A stretch of 64,000 nucleotides of DNA from the NCBI GenBank assembly GCA_004353515.1, contig SMNZ01000001.1, positions 558,001 to 622,000 of the forward strand, written 5' to 3'. Source of the stretch: Alteromonadaceae bacterium M269 (lineage in GTDB: Bacteria > Pseudomonadota > Gammaproteobacteria > Enterobacterales > Alteromonadaceae). A model generated the notes under the pieces. It was not told the DNA's origin, ran no database searches, and saw nothing but the letters and a program-made list of their open reading frames with translations. The position numbers and the translations under genes are program-made. Shown here piece after piece: positions 59,901-64,000 of this stretch; positions within the stretch are counted from its first letter, which is position 1; every line of letters starts with the position of its first letter.

Positions 59901-62900
59901 CGAAGCTCTTATTCGCGGCATGAGTTCAGGCTATCCGCAATTGGTGCACTCAACTGGCTCATTGCACGCACGCCTTGAACAATGGGTGAGTGGTGAATTC
60001 CTGCGAGCAAAACAGCAGAATAGCCAACCTGATCCTGAACCAGAGGCCGCCCTTAACTTATACCAACGACCCAACTTAGCGACTGCTTATGTCGAAGTGT
60101 CTAACGAAACCGAGCAACGCATAGCTAAAGTTTATCGTTCAGTGTTGGGGATTGATAAGATCGGTGTAAATGACAACTTCTTCGATATGGGCGGTACCTC
60201 GCTCTCTGCCATGCAGGTGGCTGCGCAATTACAAGTGGCCTTCGAACGTCCCGTTAGTCCTGTATTGTTATTTGAGGCGGGCACGGTTAGTGAATTAGCT
60301 AAACAATTAATGCCGCAAGGTCATGATAGCCAAAACGAAGATGAAGCCTTTAAATCACAATTACAACGGAGGCGAGAACTCAGTAATCGCGGTGGCGCTG
60401 TGCCCATTGCTTTGGTCGGTATGTCCGGACGGTTTCCTGGCGGTGAAAATGTTGACGCTTTCTGGCAAAACGTTGTCAACGGCGTGGAAAACATTTCGTT
60501 TTTTACCGAAGAGGAGCTCAAATCATCAGGCATAAGCCCTGAGGTATACCGCAAGCCTAACTATATTCGTGCTCGGTCTATTTTAGACAATGTAGAGCAT
60601 TTTGATGCAGCATTTTTCGGATACACCCCGAGAGAAGCTGAGGTTACTGATCCTCAACACCGTCTATTTTTAGAGTGTGCCTGGGAATCTCTAGAAGATG
60701 CCGGGTATGACTCAACGCGCTTTAATGGTGACATTGGCGTCTTTGCCGGCGCTAATATGAGTACCTATGGTATTGATTTGGTCGCTAATACAGATTTGAA
60801 ATATAACTTCGTCAATTTAGACAATGTTATTGCTCATGATAAAGATGCATTAAGTACCAAGGTCTCATATAAACTGGATTTGCGCGGCCCTAGTGTTGCC
60901 GTACAAACGTTCTGTTCGACTTCACTAGTAGCGATTCACTTGGCTTGTCAGAGTTTGCGTAACGGTGAATCTGATATGGCATTAGCAGGTGGCGTTTCGA
61001 TACGAGTACCCACCCGTTTTGGTTATGAATATAACCCAGGTGGTCAAGAGTCAAGCGACGGAAAAACTCGCAGCTACGATGCCCAAGCCACCGGTACTGT
61101 TTTTGGTGATGGTGTTGCTGTTGTTACCTTGAAAAGACTTGAAGATGCGATCGCCGATGGTGACCAAGTTTATGCTGTTATCAGAGGGTCAGCGATCAAT
61201 AACGATGGGGCTCTCAAAGCTGGCTTTACCGCACCGAGTGTTAAAGGTCAGTCGGATGTGGTTGCAACCGCTATGGCCGTTTCAGATGTCCAACCAGAAC
61301 AGGTCTCTTATGTTGAAGGTCATGGTAGTGCAACTGAACTGGGGGATCCCATTGAAGTCGCAGCGCTTAATAGAGCGTATCGACTAACTACAGATAAGAA
61401 CGCATATTGTGCCTTGGGTTCGGTGAAGAGCAATTTTGGCCACTTGGATCGCGCAGCGGGTGTTACCGGATTAATCAAGGTGGCGCAGTCACTTAAACAT
61501 GAAGTGATCCCACCGTCACTTAATTTTAGCGAACCCAATCCAGAAATCGACTTTGTAGACAGTCCTTTCTTTGTCAACACAGAACTACGTCCATGGAAAC
61601 GCTCAGCCAAGCCACGTATTGCTGGAGTGAATGCCTTAGGTATAGGGGGCACCAATGCCCATGTCATCGTTGAGGAAGCACCGATTCTAGGTGAAACCAG
61701 TGACAGCCGTGATTGGCAAATGCTGCCGCTGTCAGCTAAGACACCTTCGGCGCTGGCGAATATGTCGACTAATCTTGCAAACTATCTCAGTCAACACAGT
61801 GAGGTAAATCTAGCAGATGTGGCCTTCACCTTACAGGTTGGCCGCAGAGAGATGCGAGAGCGCAAAGTTGTCTTATGCCGCTCGAGCCAGGAGGCGATCG
61901 AATTACTCAATAAAGAGCAGGATAAGCAGGTTATACAAGCCTCAACAGAAGATAAGACACCTATTACCTTTATGTTTCCTGGTGTTGGTGAGCACTACGT
62001 CAATATGGGGGCACAGCTTTATGCACAGGAACATGCGTTCCGTGAAGCGATGGATGAGTGCTTCGCTTGGCTGGAACGTGAAACCGATTTGGATTTAAAA
62101 GCTTATTTATTTGCTGAAGACGATCAATCGGATAAAGAGAAAAAGGACCTAAATGCTTTATTCTTCAGAGGTCACAATGGACAACAGGATGAAGAGAATC
62201 CACTAAACCGAACCCTTCTTGCTCAACCGGCAGTATTTGTCATTGAGTACAGTCTGGCCAGGTTATTAATGAGTTGGGGATGTATTCCCGAAGCGATGGT
62301 CGGCTACAGCGTAGGTGAGTTTGCCGCAGCAACCATTGCAGGTACATTGACGCTGGAAGACTCTCTACGACTAGTCGTTGAGCGCGCTAAATTAATAGAA
62401 CAGATCGAGCCTGGCGTCATGTTAGCAGTCCCCATGACAGAATCAGACCTTCTGCCATTGCTAGATGAGTCTCTATCCATTGCGATTACCAATGGACCGA
62501 GTATGACGGTTGTTGCTGGACCTGAAAAAGCAATAGAAGCGTTTGAAGGGCAATTACAGGAACGCGATATCGTTAGCCGTCGATTGCCGACAACTCATGC
62601 ATTCCATTCATCAATGATGGATGCTGCGCGTCCTGCCTTAACCAAGGTGCTAGAGGGTATTGCGTTAAATACGCCGCGTATCCCTTACTTATCGAATGTT
62701 ACCGGTTCATGGATCACTGAAGACCAAGCGACTGATCCAGAGTATTGGTTACAACATATGTGTCAAACCGTAAGGTTTGGTGAGGCATTGGATGCGCTAT
62801 TCGACAAAGGCAATCAGTTAGTTGTCGAGGTTGGGCCGGGACAAAGCCTGTCTTCTATTGTGCGTCAACACCCTAAATTCAGATCACCTGAGTATCAGTG

Positions 62901-64000
62901 GGCTGTTACGCCTACCATGCGCACTATCTATAGTGAAGACGACGATTTCGTCAGCCTAATGTCAGCGGTCGCTGTGCTATGGAGTAAAGGATATCAAATC
63001 GATTGGTCTGGCTATTACCAGGATGAGACGCGTCGTCGGGTCTCACTACCAACGTATCCATTTGATCGTCAACGTTATTGGATAGACATTGAACGCAATC
63101 TCGACAACGTGACTGGCAAAGTCGAAAACGTCGCAGATTGGTTCTACCAACAAACATGGCAAGCAAACGCCATTCAGGCATCTGAGGCTGGCCAAGTTGA
63201 TGTGAAATCCAACTGGTTGCTGGTAGGTCTGGACAATGACATTGACGAGCAGCTCTATCAAAAATTAACTGAAAGAGGAGCGAAATGTGCTCGAATCAGA
63301 TTGGTTTCGGGTGCTGATTCTAAGGCGAGCGACAAGCTTGACTATACGATTAATGCCGATGAACCCATTGAATTAAGAAACACGATTGGTCATCTATGCC
63401 AAGACGGGTTCATTCCGCAACACGTTGTACATTGTGGGGTGATGACAGATGAGACTGACTTTGAACCAGTGCAGTCTCGGGGCTTTTTCAGTGTTTTAGC
63501 ATTGGCACAAGGGTTGTCTGATAGTCGTGTTAATGATCAGTTAACTATCAACATACTTTCAACCCAACTTTATGCCGTTGATGAGCAAGATGACATATCG
63601 CCCGCTAAATTCACCTCAATTGGTGCCTATAGAACGATTCCGCAAGAGTTTCCTAATGTCTTTTTGCGAGGTATTGACCTTGAATCTGACCAAGCTGACA
63701 TCGAACTTGTCATGCAGGAATTACTATCGACCTGTAAAGATGTGGCAGTTGCTTGGCGTGACGAGACACGATATACCCAATCCTACATTTCAAGTCCGTT
63801 AGATGAAGTCGTTGCTGAAAATGACGTCCTTCGAACGGGCGGCACCTATGTGATTACCGGTGGTCTGGGTAATGTTGGTTTGACACTGAACGATATGTTG
63901 ACGCGTGAATACCAAGCTAATGTTGTACTCCTGTCACGTCGAGATTTTCCTGAACGTGAGCAATGGGATAATTGGCTGGAAGAAAATACCGAAACCGACC
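50935..64000 (+). CDS. Type I modular polyketide synthase (partial, runs off the window): ACP-[KS-AT-KR-ACP]x2-KS-AT-KR...
   Basis: Open from the ATG at 50935 (preceded by TTAAGGAAATAG) to the window end: over 4355 residues in one frame. Order: starter ACP (Ser41, GLSSSE); KS1 100-525 (Cys269, DTACSSSL); AT1 625-930 (Ser729, GYSLGE; SHAFHS); KR1 1222-1400 (VITGGTGGIG; Ser/Tyr pair present); ACP1 (Ser1544, GGTSLIG); KS2 1623-2050 (Cys1794, TFCSTS); AT2 2145-2450 (Ser2255); KR2 2760-2950 (GGLGGIG); ACP2 (Ser3089); KS3 3158-3590 (Cys3327, TFCSTS); AT3 3677-3980 (Ser3792, GYSVGE); KR3 from 4302 (GGLGNVG), cut by the edge. No DH or ER domain appears, so each completed cycle should leave a beta-hydroxyl. 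The first ACP is the likely acceptor from the FAAL just upstream. Substrate choice of the ATs is uncertain. Confidence 0.92.
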   Translation, partial: MKSINVDRLCDWFVEQISALTGVAQSEVSYDDDLSDYGLSSSEVMTITGELETWLGQSLPDNLLFDYPTIRSASQYVLNQTDESSTKDQQTVDSLRHDEPIAIIGMACRFPGANNPDEFWQMLTSGVDAISEVPNDRWDIEKYYDSTPGTLGKMNTRYGGFIQDIDHFDAEAFGISPREAERMDPQQRLMLETAWEAVEDAGQNRQSIRESETGVFIGVSNLEYGENQLCDLTAIDPYAGTGNSASIVANRISYFFDLRGPSLSVDTACSSSLSAIHLACQSLRNGESKQAIVGGVNLMLKPEFTIIFSQAGLLSPQGRCYTFDSRANGYVRGEGVASIMLKPLSKALADGDRVYCSIRGSSMNQDGRTLALTAPSRLAQEEMLRSAYQAAGVSPGDIDYVEAHGTATALGDVIETSALSSVLKTNRKPSQQCLIGSVKTNIGHLESAAGMAGVIKTILAIKHRTIPPSINFSEKNPRIDFEQSAVKVASELQDWPFTPRPALAGVSAFGFGGTNVHVVLEEVPATSAAKPVEQGLLAFPISARTDRSLLKARDVLERVVKQTPTDSLANIAFSLTKREAYQHRMVVIADSTDSFNQSITSEDSTELLQDQALNREDVAVSLLLSGVGDHYLGMGNGLYRTQPVFRKEVDTCCDWLLKEMQLDLREVYANPSPQQEDDNVFKRMVNGEREQGILSDTLVAQPAIFVFEYALCRLLQSWGITFSSLIGYSLGEYVAATIAGVFKLEDALRVVAMRARLISDIPKGSMLAVPLSADEVEQYLIPDVSIGIVNAPEMTVLSGKSDAIDRIDKKLKADDILSRQIGTSHAFHSDMMEPVLEPLESLLGTIVLSAPSTPIISNVTGTWMTDEQATSAHYWGEHLRRPVQFSDGLNCLLQERHHAFIEVGPGQSLSSFLRMQPGFNEELHLAVPSCRNQLDDRSDENFFLRTLGRLWCRGVAVNFGSPFVDSPAQMVTMPTWLFDASRHWFSEDQENSNVHEKDVHYYHPRWDAISLAPSTSSNKPKDILLFADDDYGQELGNNLTKNGHRPILVSKARKYSENHPTYTVRANKPEDYQQLFDTLVKDGYKVSDIVYAWPLSSYEKISTLTKDTFEHLMYLVQALPGSLPGRLSLLTYSSHKVTETDEVIAESALVTGVRNTLHFENPNWQCQHIDIVPGEFDSSVSDALMASTDASVLCLRDGQWFAPIYTEVDANEESGHTINDGGVYVITGGTGGIGLAMAEHLCSVNKARVALLSRKALPEKAQWPDLIAKGAPQANLLTSLQALDALGGEVMLIQADVTSAKQMSQAFNQVTADFGPIDGVIHAAGIAGGGLLQSKTMAQATEILSPKIEGTQILGRLVEKHHIPLLMLCSSTVSTLGGGPGQTEYGAANAYMNAFADQPHKAKVISIIWAEWQWNAWQEGLQGFPSSVRDFLINNRKQYGLTNEQGTQAFLDMLSLEASQLMVCGASIDQMRHDLTQVQQMIWQDNESEQPAPSPASATDKAASSFQSQTKQQLEASISQIWKRFLGVKTLKTTDRFFDLGGTSLIGLQLMSELGKAIGTHLPATILYEAPTVATMAQYILDLTGDTGSSHEDAPSQTSEDQDQPKITSEQAPQEQKKSPNNDSIAIVGMSGRFPGAQSVTDLWQNILAGQEGITFLDDETLLNQGVTPEELADPNYVKAAGHIPNVDMFDAQFFDYPPREAELLDPQHRLFLECSMEALEDAGETGEGEDDRIGVFGGANISTYMLNLLSHPDIKTKLPDMALAISTYNDALTSKVSYKLNLTGPSVNVQTFCSTSAVATHIACTSLLKGDCNIALAGGVRISTPQEKGYLWTEGGIDSPDGHCRPFDQQGKGALLSNGISMVALKRLDDAIADGNRIYAVIKGSAVNNDGGLKTGYTAPSVAGQSDCIVDALKVADVDPQSIEYLEAHGTATELGDPIELRALTKAYHQFTDSNQYCAIGSIKSNLGHLDRAAGTTSIIKAALSLHEGVIPPTLHYQEPNPEIDFDRSPFFVNTEARPWPRNKKTRRAAVNALGIGGTNAHIVLEEAPKTASSSRAKSSNMLILSAISESALDAASVNLADYLEKHEKVNLSDVAYTLQVGRRAYPFRRAVVCQNRQEAISALRGEMPDITFTQMVDEALQSVGLIFSGVGDHYLGMGAGLYRSEPVFRQCVEECCAWLNREMGLDILDDLRELPSSAGDSADKFKQMMAGERDLGMLADTSAAQPAVFVLEYAMCRLLQSWGLQPSRLVGYSLGEYVAATIAGVFSLEDALRIVATRAALIDELPAGAMLAVPLSADELNDYVGPDVGIGIINGPKMTVLSGEVEAIHSVQAELEKADVASRLLGTSHAFHSAMMEPIVEELEELISGISLCAPAIPMLSNVTGNWLTEAEARSPEYWGRHMRNTVQFSSCLERLLEDETCALIEVGPGQSLSSVVRMQPQFREGQERLLVPSCRNVFDAYSDQTFILRSMAKMWVSGYSIPWKHLWEGDRRARLSLPTYPFQRQRYWIDVPKVANVTNLLSPATSKQSDPANWFYQPLWKSKALSQEQDRQHGNWLIVSGHPDSATALASALRDDGQDVVLAEAATEYQQHDDEYYGLPLDSESAFVSLLNDIQSQGIELSQIVYIPEGGDNEQDFYGLMWLTKAIGECRWGQSIQLSALCPGAHAVVSQEPVTPASALLLGLSRVIAQEYPNITCRTIDVSHSSIQHQLSQVKEELYSQCVDVDVAYRDNERLVQQYSATPLDSPEAKKIGFKSEGVYLISGGLGGIGLVIARYLLTQWNAKVALTGRTPLPERGEWDAYLQSDSREDAIAAKIEAIIELEQCGGQVHAYVADIADEERMTDVLADMKQRWGGLDGVIHAAGYASLSALQPIRSVSLQDCQNQFQSKVVGTQVLERVIKPYAPDFCLLFSSVSTVLGGFGFAAYCAANSYLDAFIQSRQSEESTRWFSIAWDSWDLRSDEQRATESTQDESTIAQFAMTPEEGIEALIRGMSSGYPQLVHSTGSLHARLEQWVSGEFLRAKQQNSQPDPEPEAALNLYQRPNLATAYVEVSNETEQRIAKVYRSVLGIDKIGVNDNFFDMGGTSLSAMQVAAQLQVAFERPVSPVLLFEAGTVSELAKQLMPQGHDSQNEDEAFKSQLQRRRELSNRGGAVPIALVGMSGRFPGGENVDAFWQNVVNGVENISFFTEEELKSSGISPEVYRKPNYIRARSILDNVEHFDAAFFGYTPREAEVTDPQHRLFLECAWESLEDAGYDSTRFNGDIGVFAGANMSTYGIDLVANTDLKYNFVNLDNVIAHDKDALSTKVSYKLDLRGPSVAVQTFCSTSLVAIHLACQSLRNGESDMALAGGVSIRVPTRFGYEYNPGGQESSDGKTRSYDAQATGTVFGDGVAVVTLKRLEDAIADGDQVYAVIRGSAINNDGALKAGFTAPSVKGQSDVVATAMAVSDVQPEQVSYVEGHGSATELGDPIEVAALNRAYRLTTDKNAYCALGSVKSNFGHLDRAAGVTGLIKVAQSLKHEVIPPSLNFSEPNPEIDFVDSPFFVNTELRPWKRSAKPRIAGVNALGIGGTNAHVIVEEAPILGETSDSRDWQMLPLSAKTPSALANMSTNLANYLSQHSEVNLADVAFTLQVGRREMRERKVVLCRSSQEAIELLNKEQDKQVIQASTEDKTPITFMFPGVGEHYVNMGAQLYAQEHAFREAMDECFAWLERETDLDLKAYLFAEDDQSDKEKKDLNALFFRGHNGQQDEENPLNRTLLAQPAVFVIEYSLARLLMSWGCIPEAMVGYSVGEFAAATIAGTLTLEDSLRLVVERAKLIEQIEPGVMLAVPMTESDLLPLLDESLSIAITNGPSMTVVAGPEKAIEAFEGQLQERDIVSRRLPTTHAFHSSMMDAARPALTKVLEGIALNTPRIPYLSNVTGSWITEDQATDPEYWLQHMCQTVRFGEALDALFDKGNQLVVEVGPGQSLSSIVRQHPKFRSPEYQWAVTPTMRTIYSEDDDFVSLMSAVAVLWSKGYQIDWSGYYQDETRRRVSLPTYPFDRQRYWIDIERNLDNVTGKVENVADWFYQQTWQANAIQASEAGQVDVKSNWLLVGLDNDIDEQLYQKLTERGAKCARIRLVSGADSKASDKLDYTINADEPIELRNTIGHLCQDGFIPQHVVHCGVMTDETDFEPVQSRGFFSVLALAQGLSDSRVNDQLTINILSTQLYAVDEQDDISPAKFTSIGAYRTIPQEFPNVFLRGIDLESDQADIELVMQELLSTCKDVAVAWRDETRYTQSYISSPLDEVVAENDVLRTGGTYVITGGLGNVGLTLNDMLTREYQANVVLLSRRDFPEREQWDNWLEENTETD

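Noticed and set aside
1-64000. CRISPR arrays, rRNA and tRNA genes
   Set aside because: No regularly spaced short repeats and no recognisable rRNA or tRNA sequence were seen on either strand while reading through the window.

Overview
The window looks like the chromosome of a marine gammaproteobacterium, probably of the Alteromonadales. This rests on moderate-to-low GC, protein families typical of Shewanella/Pseudoalteromonas-like genomes, Fur-type operators and an iron-centred gene set. The genus cannot be fixed from the sequence alone.

Layout. (1) 1-5129: a regulator fragment at the left edge, divergent from a compact 4-hydroxyproline catabolic operon: semialdehyde dehydrogenase, DapA-family deaminase, hydroxyproline 2-epimerase and FAD-dependent D-hydroxyproline oxidase. 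(2) 5164-10839, all minus strand: hybrid sensor kinase, di-haem cytochrome c peroxidase, tyrosine recombinase and ATP-grasp ligase. (3) 11029-39386: an iron-acquisition region. A TonB-dependent siderophore receptor and a SyrP/TauD-type hydroxylase diverge from a control region with Fur-box-like sequences. Two giant NRPS genes (3386 and 2977 aa) follow, overlapping by ATGA, then a cyclic-peptide-type ABC exporter, a PepSY membrane protein and feoAB. Read by eye, the NRPS line is FAAL-T-C*-A(Asp)-T-E-C-A(Gly)-T, then TubC docking-C-A(Asn-like)-T-C*-A(Asp)-T-E-TE. This predicts a fatty-acylated tetrapeptide, acyl-D-Asp-Gly-Asn(?)-D-Asp, with the Asp residues probably beta-hydroxylated: an amphiphilic beta-hydroxyaspartate siderophore.

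(4) 39891-42676: a phosphopantetheinyl transferase, then an AT-rich scar holding at least two decayed IS3-family remnants. (5) 42677-64000: a second biosynthetic cluster running off the right edge. It has a type II thioesterase and a four-gene cassette (3-hydroxyacyl-CoA-type dehydrogenase, free ACP, acyl-CoA-dehydrogenase-type oxidase, FkbH-like HAD protein) that matches the hydroxymalonyl/methoxymalonyl-ACP extender pathway, with no O-methyltransferase in view. These are followed by a second exporter of the same family, a stand-alone fatty acyl-AMP ligase, and a type I PKS of more than 4355 residues: ACP, then KS-AT-KR-ACP, KS-AT-KR-ACP and KS-AT-KR(partial).

How they work together. The first cluster should make, export and re-import a lipopeptide siderophore under Fur control, with FeoAB and the PepSY protein handling the iron. 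The PPTase could prime carriers of both lines. The second cluster appears to start on a fatty acid activated by the FAAL and extend it with KR-only modules. If some of its ATs use hydroxymalonyl-ACP, the product would be a fatty-acid-primed polyol with vicinal hydroxyls, which I do not recognise as a known product.
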